Assembly (NCBI GenBank): GCA_035713725.1 | Contig: DASTMZ010000005.1 | Location: 1-34,719, forward strand | DNA from: DASQPR01 sp035713725 | GTDB taxonomy: Bacteria > Actinomycetota > Actinomycetes > Mycobacteriales > Micromonosporaceae | DNA: 34,719 bases | Reading direction: 5' to 3' | In this document: in pieces, positions 9,226 to 17,392 of the stretch | Layout: the number at the start of each line of letters is the position of its first letter | How positions within the stretch are numbered: the first letter of the stretch is position 1 | Program-made: the position numbers and the translations under genes | Notes under the pieces: model-generated | What the model was told of the DNA's origin: nothing | Databases searched by the model: none | Seen by the model: only the letters and a program-made list of their open reading frames with translations

Positions 9226-10404
9226 GTGGCGAAGCGGTATGGCATCGTGGTTCGCGTGGCGAGTGGATCGGTGGGGATTCTCGGCGTCGACATCGACGAC
9301 GCACACGTCGAGGCGTCCGCGACGGCCATCCTCGCCGAGGTCGAGACCGCGCTGCGCGCCGTCGTCAGCACCGGCGACCCGCTGATCAGTCAGGTCGCCT
9401 TACACGGCATGGAGGCCGGCGGCAAACGCTTCCGCCCGATGTTGGTGGCGCTCGCTGCCCAGTTCGGCGCCGCCGCGCGTATGCCATATGCGGGCGCAGC
9501 TGACGCGGTGGTTCGCGCCGCCGCGTTGCCCAGCGTGATCGCCACCCCCGGCACGGCAGCCGCGCCAAGTCAGCTCGGCCTGCCGCCGGCCACGGAGCTC
9601 GCGAGCGGTACGCCGGCCAGCGTTGTCGCCGCCGCCGTGGTGGTCGAACTGACCCACCTCGCCACGCTCTACCACGACGACGTGATGGACGAGGCGGACG
9701 TGCGGCGCGGCGCACCGTCGGCAAACTCGCGGTGGACCAACTCGATCGCGATTCTGGTCGGCGACTATCTGTTTGCGCGCGCCGCGAGCATCGCCGCCAC
9801 GCTCGGCCCGGAAGCGGTACGCATCCAGGCCGCGACGTTTGCCCGACTAGTTCGCGGTCAGATCGCCGAAACCGTCGGTGCCCGACCGGGCGAGGACGCG
9901 GTCGCCCACTACTTGCACGTGGTAGCCGAGAAGACGGGTTCGCTCATCGCCACGTCGGCCCGCTTCGGCGGCATGTTCAGCGGCGCGGGCCCGGCGGAGT
10001 CGGCCGCCCTCGCCGCGTACGCGGAGACCGTCGGCATCGCGTTCCAGCTCTCCGACGACCTCCTCGACATCGCGTCCGAGGCGGCCCAGTCCGGCAAGAC
10101 GCCCGGCACCGATCTGCGCGAGGGGGTTCCGACGCTGCCGGTGCTTTACGCGCTCGCCAGCGACGACGCGGACGCCGACGCGGTCCGGTTGCGCGAGATT
10201 CTGTCGCGCGGCGCGGTCACCGATGACGCCGAGCACACCGAGGCGTTGGCGCTGCTTCGCCAATCCGCGGCGATGAAGCAGGCGCGCGAGACCGTGCGGA
10301 CGTACGCGGAGCGGGCCCGCGCTCAGCTCGTCGCGCTGCCGGAGGGAACGGCGCGACAGGCTCTGGAGTCGGTGTGCGACTTGATCGCCGATCGGACCGG
10401 CTAG
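9226..10404 (+). CDS. Polyprenyl (probably hepta- to decaprenyl) diphosphate synthase
   Basis: The product is a trans-isoprenyl chain-elongating enzyme that condenses isopentenyl diphosphate onto an allylic primer. The first aspartate-rich motif is DDVMDEAD (D151-D155) and the second is DDLLD (D277-D281). GGKRFRP near the N-terminus, the KTGSL motif and GQIAETVG also fit. I chose the GTG at 9226 because GGGGGAG (9211-9216) lies nine bases upstream; an in-frame GTG at 9148 would add 26 unconserved residues. The result is 392 residues, longer than most homologues because of an Ala/Pro-rich insert at about residues 90-130. Its place directly behind nuoN suggests it makes the menaquinone side chain (compare grcC1/hepT). 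Product chain length cannot be read from the sequence with confidence. Confidence 0.92.
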   Translation: MAKRYGIVVRVASGSVGILGVDIDDAHVEASATAILAEVETALRAVVSTGDPLISQVALHGMEAGGKRFRPMLVALAAQFGAAARMPYAGAADAVVRAAALPSVIATPGTAAAPSQLGLPPATELASGTPASVVAAAVVVELTHLATLYHDDVMDEADVRRGAPSANSRWTNSIAILVGDYLFARAASIAATLGPEAVRIQAATFARLVRGQIAETVGARPGEDAVAHYLHVVAEKTGSLIATSARFGGMFSGAGPAESAALAAYAETVGIAFQLSDDLLDIASEAAQSGKTPGTDLREGVPTLPVLYALASDDADADAVRLREILSRGAVTDDAEHTEALALLRQSAAMKQARETVRTYAERARAQLVALPEGTARQALESVCDLIADRTG

Positions 10405-10428
10405 AACGGCGTTCGGCGGAGCGCCTAT

Positions 10429-10442
10429 CCCCCGTTCGGGGG
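10429..10442 (+). terminator. Hairpin after the nuo-synthase operon
   Basis: CCCCCGTTCGGGGG is a short perfect G/C hairpin 25 bases after the synthase stop. Directly upstream, GGCG and CGCC at 10408-10425 can form a second weak stem. There is no U tract, which is common for actinobacterial terminators. Confidence 0.45.
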
Positions 10443-10462
10443 TCTGCTGCTCCAATCAGACA

Positions 10463-10491
10463 TTGGCAAATGTGGCCGAATTTCATATGGT
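10463..10491 (+). promoter_or_regulatory. Sigma-70-like promoter of the IclR-type gene
   Basis: TTGGCA (10463-10468) and TATGGT (10486-10491) are separated by 17 bases. This is the only clearly AT-rich stretch between the operon terminator and the gene. It places the transcription start near 10498, about 58 bases before the chosen GTG. Confidence 0.5.
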
Positions 10492-10555
10492 GAATCCCCA
10501 GCGTGGCGGAGCGGCTGCGCATTGTTTAACTTCAGCGGCGCCAAGGGAGTCACCG

Positions 10556-11353
10556 GTGCGAGATCCTCAGGCCGAGCCTGCGGACCTGATCCGTAGCGTT
10601 TCCCGAGCGCTGCGTGTTCTCGAATCGGTCGGGGCGACGCCCCGCGGGCTGACCGTCAAGCAGATCGCCCGTCGCTGCGAGTTGACCGTCGCGACGACAT
10701 ACCACCTGGTCCGTACGCTCGCGTACGAGGGCTACGTGGTCCGGCGCGACGACGGCACGTACGGCGTCGGCCTCGAAATCAGCGACCGTTATCGCGAGTT
10801 GGTCGAGGCATTGCGTGCTCCGGACACCGTGGTCGGTCGACTGCGCCGTGCCACCCAGGACAGCGGCTACAGCTACTACGTCGGCCGGTTCGTCAGCGGC
10901 CGGATCGCGCTCACCACGGTCGTCGAGGGGCCTCGGTCGCCGTACCTTGAGGATCTCGTACCCGGATTCGACGACGGCGCGCACGCCACGGCGCTCGGCA
11001 AGGCGCTGCTGGCCACCATGCGGTCGGAAGAACGCGCCCGCTACGTCCGCGAGGTCGGCATGCGGATGTTCACCCGCAACACGCTGGACTCGGTCGACGC
11101 CCTCGAAGCGGATCTCGTCGCGGGTGAACGGCGCGGCATGTACGTCGAGCTTGGCCAATATCGCCCGGGCGTCGCCTGCGCCAGCGTGATCGCGCTGCCC
11201 GATCGTGATCCGGAGCGTCGGATCGTGCTTGCCGTGTCGGCACCACTAGCCGACCTGACGAAGTCCGCTGGGGTCTTTCGGACGAAACTGGCTGATTTGT
11301 CCAAGGATGTCGCGACGCTCGCCACCGCATCCATCCCGCCACGACTGGCGTGA
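10556..11353 (+). CDS. IclR-family transcriptional regulator
   Basis: The protein has an N-terminal winged helix-turn-helix (about residues 12-76, with LTVKQIARRCELTVATTYHLVRTL) followed by an IclR-type effector domain (about 80-255). The phrases GHA/TALGKALLA (here DGAHATALGKALLAT) and GVACASVIALP mark the effector domain. The start was set at the GTG at 10556, eight bases after AAGGGAG; a TTG start at 10463 would fall inside the proposed -35 box. The 265 residues match the family length. IclR proteins usually repress or activate nearby catabolic genes, but no obvious metabolic target adjoins it, so the effector and regulon are unknown. Confidence 0.88.
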   Translation: MRDPQAEPADLIRSVSRALRVLESVGATPRGLTVKQIARRCELTVATTYHLVRTLAYEGYVVRRDDGTYGVGLEISDRYRELVEALRAPDTVVGRLRRATQDSGYSYYVGRFVSGRIALTTVVEGPRSPYLEDLVPGFDDGAHATALGKALLATMRSEERARYVREVGMRMFTRNTLDSVDALEADLVAGERRGMYVELGQYRPGVACASVIALPDRDPERRIVLAVSAPLADLTKSAGVFRTKLADLSKDVATLATASIPPRLA

Positions 11354-11362
11354 CGTGCCCGC

Positions 11363-11390
11363 TGAACCTGTCGGTGTCCGTCTGCGTACA
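11363..11390 (+). promoter_or_regulatory. SigL-type ECF promoter upstream of the sigma factor gene
   Basis: TGAACC (11363-11368) and CGTACA (11385-11390) are separated by 16 bases. This fits the general ECF pattern (AAC in the -35, CGT in the -10) and the TGAACC/CGT form reported for mycobacterial SigL. It starts 63 bases before the TTG of the sigma gene, so positive autoregulation is likely. Confidence 0.6.
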
Positions 11391-11425
11391 GACTGGTGGA
11401 CGGATGGTGATGAGGGGGCAGGCGT

Positions 11426-11938
11426 TTGACCACCGCCGAAGAGGACCTGGTTCGCGCGCTTTACGCCGAGCATGGCGACGCGTTGTTCGCGCACGCGCTC
11501 CGGCTGGCCGGAGGCGATCGGCAGCGAGCCGAGGATCTCGTTCAGGAGACACTGGTTCGGGCGTGGCGGCACCCCGACGTACTCGATCCGGAGCGCGGGT
11601 CGGTGCGGGCATGGCTGTTCACCACCGCACGCAATCTCTCCATCGATGCATGGCGGCGCCGATCGAGTCGAGTCCCCGAGGTGATCACCGATACCCTGCC
11701 GGAGCCCCCGAGCACAGACGAGGCGGACCGCGTGGTTGAGGGCTGGCTCATCGCCGAAGCGTTGGACCGGCTCACGCCAACACACCGTCAAGTGCTGATC
11801 GAGACGTTCTACCGCGGGCGGTCGGTGGCCGACGCCGCCGCCCGACTTGGGGTGCCGCCCGGCACGATCAAGTCACGCACGCACTACGCGCTGCGCGCGC
11901 TGCGCCTGGCGCTCACCGAGATGGGGGTGATCGGGTGA
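11426..11938 (+). CDS. sigL: ECF RNA polymerase sigma factor, SigL-like
   Basis: This 170-residue protein has sigma region 2 (about residues 5-75, with AEDLVQETLVRAWRHP and ARNLSIDAWRRR) and region 4 (about 110-165, with LTPTHRQVLIETFYRGRSVADAAARLGVPPGT). It closely resembles, from memory, SigL of Mycobacterium tuberculosis, including the C-terminal RALRLALTEMGV. The start codon is TTG with GAGGGGG about eight bases upstream. It should direct RNA polymerase to envelope or secretion-related promoters, as SigL does. The adjacent gene encodes the matching anti-sigma factor. The assignment as SigL rather than the related SigK is by overall likeness. Confidence 0.88.
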   Translation: MTTAEEDLVRALYAEHGDALFAHALRLAGGDRQRAEDLVQETLVRAWRHPDVLDPERGSVRAWLFTTARNLSIDAWRRRSSRVPEVITDTLPEPPSTDEADRVVEGWLIAEALDRLTPTHRQVLIETFYRGRSVADAAARLGVPPGTIKSRTHYALRALRLALTEMGVIG

Positions 11939-11988
11939 ACGCGGCACGCGGGGGCGGGCCCGACCGGACCTTGGTGGTGGCGCCGTGA
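11935..11988 (+). CDS. Possible relay micro-ORF between sigL and rslA (17 aa)
   Basis: A GTG overlaps the sigL stop (GTGA at 11935-11938). Its 17-codon frame ends in a TGA that overlaps the start of the anti-sigma gene (GTGA at 11985-11988). The anti-sigma gene has only a weak ribosome-binding site, so re-initiation through this relay could set the sigma to anti-sigma ratio. This is inferred from geometry alone. Confidence 0.3.
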   Translation: MNAARGGGPDRTLVVAP

Positions 11989-12674
11989 CCTGTCCCATGC
12001 TGGTGGAATCGGGCGTGTACGTGCTCGGTGCGTTGTCGCCCGCGCAGCGCCAGGCATACGAGCGTCACCTGTCGACGTGCGCGGAGTGCCGCGCTGAGGT
12101 CGGCGAACTCGCTGTCCTGCCTGGGCTGATGGGCCGGCTCGATGACGCGTCTTTCGAGCGCGAGGAGGTCGGGCCGGCACCTTCGGCCATCGTCCCCGCC
12201 GTGGTGACGCGGCTGCGCAAGCGCCGTCGGAACCGGCGACTCATCGCCATCGCCGGTGGGGTCGCCGCCGCGAGCCTCGCATTGGTGGTCGGACTTGTCA
12301 CGCCGAACCAACCTTCGCAACCGAGGCCGGTCGCTGGCCAGTCCACCAGCGCGGTGGCAACGCATGCGATGACGCAGGTCGGCAACGTACGCATCGCGAC
12401 TGCCTCGCTGGGTCTGTCCGCGTTTACCGGTGGCACGCACATCGTGGGTTCGTGCACCTATGCGACCAGCGGCAACCGTTACGAGGGCTCGGTCAGCTTC
12501 CGGCTCATCGTGTATCCGAAGAACGGCCAGCCGGAACAGGTCGGCTCATGGTCGGCCCTGCCGGGTCAGACCGTGCCGATCAACGCGTCGACGTGGTGGC
12601 CGATGACCGACCTGTCGCACATCGATCTGGTCGGTCCGGACGGGTCCGCGCTGCTGACCTACGCGGTCGCCTGA
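11985..12674 (+). CDS. rslA: Zinc-binding transmembrane anti-sigma factor, RslA-like
   Basis: The 229-residue protein has an N-terminal cytoplasmic anti-sigma domain (about 1-70) with the H-x3-C-x2-C motif of the ZAS family: H28, C32, C35 in HLSTCAEC. YVLGALSPAQRQAYERHL matches RslA. A transmembrane segment follows at about residues 85-107 (LIAIAGGVAAASLALVVGLV). The extracytoplasmic domain (about 110-229) is Ser/Thr-rich and has one cysteine. It should hold SigL at the membrane until an oxidative or envelope signal releases zinc or triggers proteolysis. It lies directly after sigL. Confidence 0.85.
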   Translation: MTCPMLVESGVYVLGALSPAQRQAYERHLSTCAECRAEVGELAVLPGLMGRLDDASFEREEVGPAPSAIVPAVVTRLRKRRRNRRLIAIAGGVAAASLALVVGLVTPNQPSQPRPVAGQSTSAVATHAMTQVGNVRIATASLGLSAFTGGTHIVGSCTYATSGNRYEGSVSFRLIVYPKNGQPEQVGSWSALPGQTVPINASTWWPMTDLSHIDLVGPDGSALLTYAVA

Positions 12675-12693
12675 GCCGTTCCGCAAGCGCTGG

Positions 12694-13662
12694 TCAGACG
12701 GGTTCGGTGACGAGCCCGCCAGGCTCGCCACGGGTCGAGGCGGTGGATGCCGCCTCGACCGAGCCTGGTGTCGCGGTCATTGCCGCGCGGGTACGCCGGG
12801 TGCGCCGTAGCGCGTCCATGGTGAAGATCACGATGGCCACCCAGACGAGAATGAACCCGATGAGCTGGGCAACGGGCATCGGCTCGTGGAACACGACGAG
12901 ACCGCACAGCAGCTGAAGGATCGGCGCCGCATACTGCAGGATGCCAAGTTGCGTCATCGAGATGCGGTTCGCGGCGTCCGCGAACAGCAGCAGTGGACCC
13001 GCGGTCAGTGCACCGGCGAGCACTAACAGGGTGGTGTGCGACACCGAGACACCGGTAAACGTCGACCGCCCGGCCGCGGTCAGCCACCCGAAGTAGGCGA
13101 CGGCCGGCACGAACAATGCGGACGCCTCCATCAACAGTCCGTCCGTGGGCGGCAGCGAAAGCCGCTTCTTGACCAGGCCGTAGAGCCCGAACGACGCGGC
13201 GAGGCCGAGCGCGATCCACGGCAGGCGGCGGTAGTCGACCGTGATGACACCGACCGCGATCGCGCCGAGCCCGATGGCAATCCACTGCGCGGTCGTCGGC
13301 CGCTCGCGGAACACCACCACGCCGAGCAGGACGGAGATCAGCGGCGTGATGAAGTAGCCGAGCGACGTCTCGATGACGTGTCCGGAGTTCACGCCGTAGA
13401 TGTAGGTGGCCCAGTTCCCGGCGATAAGGGTCGCGGCCACCGAGATCCCGGCGAGCTTGCGTGGTTGGCGCAGCAATGCCCGTACCGCGGCCCATCGGCG
13501 TACCGCGGTGATCAGCACCGCAACCGACAACGCGGACCAGACGATGCGGTGCGCGAGGATCTCCAGAGCACCGGCCGAACGCAGCGCGTGGAAGTAGATG
13601 GGGAAGAACCCCCAGATGAGGTACGCCGCCAAACCCGATGCGTACCCGCGCCGCTGACCCAT
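12694..13662 (-). CDS. rarD: RarD / EamA-family transporter
   Basis: This is an inner-membrane drug/metabolite transporter-superfamily protein of the RarD type, with about ten hydrophobic helices and two EamA-like halves. Signature stretches are GLAAYLIWGFFPIYFHAL near the N-terminus and ILAHRIVWSAL. NWATYIYGVNSGHVIETSLGYFITPL and QLGILQYAAPILQLLCGLVVF are also typical. Starting at the ATG at 13662 gives 322 residues, near the family size; a GTG or upstream start to 13710 would add 16 Arg-rich residues. The 35-residue C-terminal tail coincides with a terminator hairpin. Despite its name, RarD's substrate is uncertain in most bacteria. Confidence 0.88.
   Translation of the reverse strand: MGQRRGYASGLAAYLIWGFFPIYFHALRSAGALEILAHRIVWSALSVAVLITAVRRWAAVRALLRQPRKLAGISVAATLIAGNWATYIYGVNSGHVIETSLGYFITPLISVLLGVVVFRERPTTAQWIAIGLGAIAVGVITVDYRRLPWIALGLAASFGLYGLVKKRLSLPPTDGLLMEASALFVPAVAYFGWLTAAGRSTFTGVSVSHTTLLVLAGALTAGPLLLFADAANRISMTQLGILQYAAPILQLLCGLVVFHEPMPVAQLIGFILVWVAIVIFTMDALRRTRRTRAAMTATPGSVEAASTASTRGEPGGLVTEPV
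12721..12766. terminator. Strong hairpin at the convergent rslA / rarD ends
   Basis: GGTCGAGGCGG (12733-12743) and CCGCCTCGACC (12750-12760) form a perfect 11-bp stem with a 6-base loop. An outer pair, AGGCTC (12721-12726) and GAGCCT (12761-12766), extends it. It lies 59 bases after the rslA stop but inside the last codons of the opposing rarD gene, so it can end transcription from the left while encoding the non-conserved tail of RarD. Confidence 0.6.
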
Positions 13663-13769
13663 GCCGACAACGGTAAGGCGCGGCGGGCGCGCCCAACGTT
13701 TCGCGCGCACGTGATGAACGTCATCCGGGACGGTGGCGACCGGCTGGGCGGGTCGGCGTGGCTAACAAC

Positions 13770-13806
13770 GTGACGACCGGCCCGATGGGGCCGGGCCGGT
13801 CGTCAC
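13770..13806. terminator. Terminator of the holin-like gene
   Basis: GTGACGACCGGCCC (13770-13783) and GGGCCGGTCGTCAC (13793-13806) form a perfect 14-bp stem with a 9-base loop. It lies nine bases beyond the stop of the minus-strand gene at 13815. Confidence 0.8.
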
Positions 13807-13814
13807 GCGGGTGG

Positions 13815-14213
13815 CTACTTGCCTCCGCCTCCGCCGCCGCCAACGTCCGGAACGATCACGCTCAGAGCCCAGCTCACTACGCCGACGACCAGCGCGCCGA
13901 AGATCGCGCTCGGCCAGAAGTTGTCGACATGGAAGGGCAGCCCGACCTCGCCAGAGATCCAGCTGACCAGCAGGAACAGCGCGCCGTTGACGATGATCGC
14001 GATCAGTCCGAGGGTAAGGACGTAAAGGCCGCAGCCGAGTCCCTTGATGATCGGCCGAAGCACCATGTTGACCAGGCCGAAAATCACCGCGACCAGGAGC
14101 AGCGTGAAAATCTTGTTGCCGGTCGAGTCGGTGGTCAGGTGTACCCCGCTGATCAGAAGCGTCGAAACCCACAGCGCGACGGCGCTGATGGCGAGCCGGA
14201 TCAGATAACTCAT
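13815..14213 (-). CDS. Phage holin family 4 (YvlD-like) membrane protein
   Basis: This 132-residue protein has four hydrophobic helices. GVHLTT is followed by helices around LLVAVIFGLVNMVLRPIIKGLGCGLYVLTLGLIAIIVNG, a pattern of the YvlD/holin-4 family. The ATG at 14213 was chosen because AGGA lies eight bases upstream; upstream in-frame starts would add a polar segment. The C-terminus ends in seven glycines and a lysine. The family occurs widely in bacterial chromosomes and is not evidence of prophage here; its function is unknown. It ends in the strong hairpin at 13770-13806. Confidence 0.8.
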   Translation of the reverse strand: MSYLIRLAISAVALWVSTLLISGVHLTTDSTGNKIFTLLLVAVIFGLVNMVLRPIIKGLGCGLYVLTLGLIAIIVNGALFLLVSWISGEVGLPFHVDNFWPSAIFGALVVGVVSWALSVIVPDVGGGGGGGK

Positions 14214-14226
14214 GCGCGGCATCCTG

Positions 14227-15903
14227 TCATGTACCGGCAACCCCTGCCAGACCCGCAAGACCATGTAAACGCCGCGGTTTGCCGGTAAACGCGGACAGTT
14301 GCGCCCACCTCACCGCACCGTGACTGATGATCGCGATCATGTCACCGTCGATGCGTGACAGCCATGCGCCGGCTCGCGTCAGCCGCAACGCGGACGCGAC
14401 GAGCGCCGCCTCCGGCTGCGAAACCGGCTGGCACACGACGACATCCGCGCTCGCGAGCGTCGCGCTGTCGGCCGGCGTGAGGCGCTCGAGCACGGCCATC
14501 GCGACCGGCACCGCAGCAGATCCGCCGTGTGGGGCGCCGAGCGCTCGCAGGCGTCCAGACAGCACGCGTGCGGCCGCCGGGCCGCCGACGACGGCAAGCC
14601 GGATCGGTGTCCTCCGATGCGGATCGAGTTGGAGGAACACTTGTGCGCCGCGACGATCGCGCCCGAGCAACAGTCCGACATCCGGAAGTGCCAACGGCGG
14701 TGGGGCGGGCATGGCGGCGGTGACCGGTCGGCTCGGCAGCGCGAACTCGTCGCGTGCGCGCCCCCGGTGCGTACGGGTCGCGTTGCCACGCACGGGCGTT
14801 GCCGGACCGGTGACGCCGACCGGCAGCGTCGCGACGAGACCCGCGCGTTGCTCGCCGTCGAGTTGGCGGACCGCGCCCGGGCAAGCAGCCATGACGCCCG
14901 CCACCGCGACGGCGAGTGCGGCCGTGGTCGGAGCGGCGACCCGCATCAACAACTGCTCGTCAGAGATCGAAAGCGCCACCGCCGTGGCCGGCGCGGCTAA
15001 TAGGCGCGCGAGCAACTCAGACGAGAGTCGATCAGCGCGAAGCCCGATGCGTACCGTCACGTGTGCGACGACGTGCTCGGCCGCACCGACGCGCAGGTGA
15101 TCCCATCGCTCGTCGATGGTGGTGACATCAGCGGCCGCATGCGCACCGTGCGAGTGCCCGCCGGCGTTGACCGTTTTGGCGGCGTCGAGCGTGACGGTGG
15201 CGCGTACCGTCTCGGTGGCGACCGTCTCGTAAGGCGCCGCGTTCACCGCCCAGCTGACGGTGCGGGCCGTCGCTTGCATCGACAGGACGTGTCCGGTCAC
15301 GCCGGAGCGAGCCAGTCGCCGGACCACACCGCGGACCGCGGCGGACAGTGCCTGCCGAAGCTGGGCGTCGGTCCAACCGACGCCGTCGCCACCGACGCGT
15401 ACGGCCACGAACAGCCGCTGAAACTGCGCTCGCCGGACGACGAGCACCTGTGTCGTCGCGGCCGGTTCGGCGGGTGTTGGCGACCCGGCGAGTTCGGCCG
15501 GCAACGGCACCGCAATCTCGCCAGTGACCAACAACGCGTCGGGATCACCTATCTCAACGATGGCCGCGAGTCCGTGCCGGTCCGCGATCGCACCGACGTC
15601 GGTTCCGGAGATTTCGAGCGGCACGACGGTCGCGTCCGGCGCGACCACCGGCAGGAACCCGCCGGATGCGTACGTGTGCCGGGCGCGCGACGCGTACCCC
15701 AGCCCGGTGCCGATCCACGCGACCGGTGCCCGACCGCGCCACGCCGGCACCGCGAGCGCAGCGAGGACGATGCCCGGCACGCTCAGCACGATCGCGCCCG
15801 GCGCAGTGGCGGCGACTAACAGCGCGGCCGCGGCGACCAGACACGCGATCCGTTGCCTCCGGTAGACAGTGCTGCGCGCCCGATCCGTTTTGATCGCCGC
15901 CAT
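14227..15903 (-). CDS. eccE: Type VII secretion protein EccE
   Basis: EccE is a membrane subunit at the edge of the ESX (type VII) secretion complex. The ATG at 15903 follows GGAGGAG by five bases and gives 558 residues. Two adjacent transmembrane segments lie at about residues 19-52. A large soluble domain follows, with the EccE-typical region around VPLEISGTDVGAIADRHGLAA and a C-terminal part rich in Ala and Val. It is divergent from eccB, separated by 149 bases. ESX-4-type loci of mycobacteria lack eccE, so the locus is not a plain ESX-4. Sequence conservation in EccE is low, and the call also leans on the neighbours eccB, esx and mycP. Confidence 0.85.
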   Translation of the reverse strand: MAAIKTDRARSTVYRRQRIACLVAAAALLVAATAPGAIVLSVPGIVLAALAVPAWRGRAPVAWIGTGLGYASRARHTYASGGFLPVVAPDATVVPLEISGTDVGAIADRHGLAAIVEIGDPDALLVTGEIAVPLPAELAGSPTPAEPAATTQVLVVRRAQFQRLFVAVRVGGDGVGWTDAQLRQALSAAVRGVVRRLARSGVTGHVLSMQATARTVSWAVNAAPYETVATETVRATVTLDAAKTVNAGGHSHGAHAAADVTTIDERWDHLRVGAAEHVVAHVTVRIGLRADRLSSELLARLLAAPATAVALSISDEQLLMRVAAPTTAALAVAVAGVMAACPGAVRQLDGEQRAGLVATLPVGVTGPATPVRGNATRTHRGRARDEFALPSRPVTAAMPAPPPLALPDVGLLLGRDRRGAQVFLQLDPHRRTPIRLAVVGGPAAARVLSGRLRALGAPHGGSAAVPVAMAVLERLTPADSATLASADVVVCQPVSQPEAALVASALRLTRAGAWLSRIDGDMIAIISHGAVRWAQLSAFTGKPRRLHGLAGLAGVAGT

Positions 15904-16052
15904 CGTGTCTCCTCCGGCGTCCCGCGCCGCGATGCGCTCGTGAGAGTCCGTCCACGCCTCGCCGGACCTGGCCGGCAAGGCGCTATGGTATGGCACGGCA
16001 TCGGTCCGCGTCACTGTCCGATGTGTGAGCGGCGAGGGGAATCTGGTTCACC

Positions 16053-17381
16053 ATGGCGTCGAGGTCGGAGGAACTGCGCGCGTACCGTTTCGCCACGCGC
16101 CGTTTACTAAATGCCGTGGTCGGCCAGCGCGCCGACGGCAGCTCGCCGCAGTTTCGTCGCGGCGGCGGTGCGATTGGCGCCGGAGTCGCGATCGCGGTGT
16201 TGTCGCTCGCTGCGTTTGCCGCGATCGGCCTGATCTCGCCCACGGTGCCGAACTGGCGGCGTACCGACGCGGTGATCGTCGAGAAGGAGACCGGCGCGCG
16301 GTTCGTCTACCTCAACGGCGTGCTGCACCCGGTGCTCAACTACGCCTCGGCGCGCCTGGTGATCGGTGCCGCCGACGCGACGACCGTCACGGTTTCGCAC
16401 GCCGACCTCACCGGGGCCCCGCGCGGCGCCACCCTCGGCATCGCCGGTGCGCCCGACTCACTACCATCGGCCGCCGGCCTGTTCACCGGCGGCTGGTCGG
16501 TGTGTGCGAGCGCGGACGGCAGCGCCGCGACCGTGGTCTCCGGCAGCGTGTCGGGCGGTCGTAGTCTGCGCGACGCTGCCGTTCTTGCCGTCACCGCAGA
16601 CGGAACGCAATACCTGATCTGGCATGACCGCCGGTTCCGCATCGCCGACCCGGACGTGATCGTCTCGGTGCCACTGAACGGCGCCGGTGAGCCTCGCCCG
16701 GTGCCGGACGTCATCGTCAACGCGTTGCCACCCGGTTCGGACCTCAAGGCGATCGCGTTCGACCGCGACGGCCGGTCGACGGCGAGCAGCCTCACCACGG
16801 GTACGGTCGTCTACACCGGTGAGACGCCAGACGAGCGCATCTACGGACTCGTACGCCGCGACGACATCGCCGTCATCACGCCGTTGCAGAAGGACATCCT
16901 GGTCGACGAGGGCGCCACCGGTCCGGTCAAGGTGGATCAGCGTACGTTCGACGGCGCGGCGCCATCGATCGGCGTCGGCGCGGACTGGCCGGCCGACACT
17001 CCAACGTTCGCCCCGCGTAACACGACGCTTTGCGTCGGGCTGGACGACGCCGGCGCGGTGACGAACGTCGCGACGGCGGCCACGGTGCCGGCCGGTGACG
17101 GGCCGACATCCGCGGATGCGACTCGGCTAGTGGTGCCGCCGGGGCGTGCGCTGTTGGTACGAGCCGGAGTCGCGCCGGGCGCCAGCGGCGCGATCGCGTC
17201 CACGCCGATATATCTGGTGACCGATGCGGACGAACGATTCGCGATCTCGGACAAGGATGCGCTGACCAGTCTCGGGTACGCCGCCGCCAAGGTGGTGACG
17301 TTGCCGAGCGATGTCGTCAATGCGCTGCCGTCCGGCGTGGTGCTCAGCCGTACGGCCGCCCAGAGCGCTGGCGAACGCTAG
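16053..17381 (+). CDS. eccB: Type VII secretion protein EccB
   Basis: EccB is a bitopic core subunit of the ESX membrane complex with a large periplasmic part. The N-terminus MASRSEELRAYRFATRRLL is characteristic of the family. One transmembrane helix lies at about residues 39-63. The periplasmic region (about 70-442) has the EccB repeat architecture. The protein contains only two cysteines, C151 and C327, which correspond in placement to the disulfide known in mycobacterial EccB. The length (442) is slightly below the mycobacterial 480. GAGGGGA precedes the ATG, though the spacing is long (about 13). Confidence 0.95.
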   Translation: MASRSEELRAYRFATRRLLNAVVGQRADGSSPQFRRGGGAIGAGVAIAVLSLAAFAAIGLISPTVPNWRRTDAVIVEKETGARFVYLNGVLHPVLNYASARLVIGAADATTVTVSHADLTGAPRGATLGIAGAPDSLPSAAGLFTGGWSVCASADGSAATVVSGSVSGGRSLRDAAVLAVTADGTQYLIWHDRRFRIADPDVIVSVPLNGAGEPRPVPDVIVNALPPGSDLKAIAFDRDGRSTASSLTTGTVVYTGETPDERIYGLVRRDDIAVITPLQKDILVDEGATGPVKVDQRTFDGAAPSIGVGADWPADTPTFAPRNTTLCVGLDDAGAVTNVATAATVPAGDGPTSADATRLVVPPGRALLVRAGVAPGASGAIASTPIYLVTDADERFAISDKDALTSLGYAAAKVVTLPSDVVNALPSGVVLSRTAAQSAGER

Positions 17382-17392
17382 CCCGTCGGAAG

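Noticed and set aside
13815..14213. Prophage remnant suggested by the holin-family protein
   Set aside because: No lysin, integrase or structural phage gene is adjacent, and the YvlD/holin-4 family is common in ordinary chromosomes.
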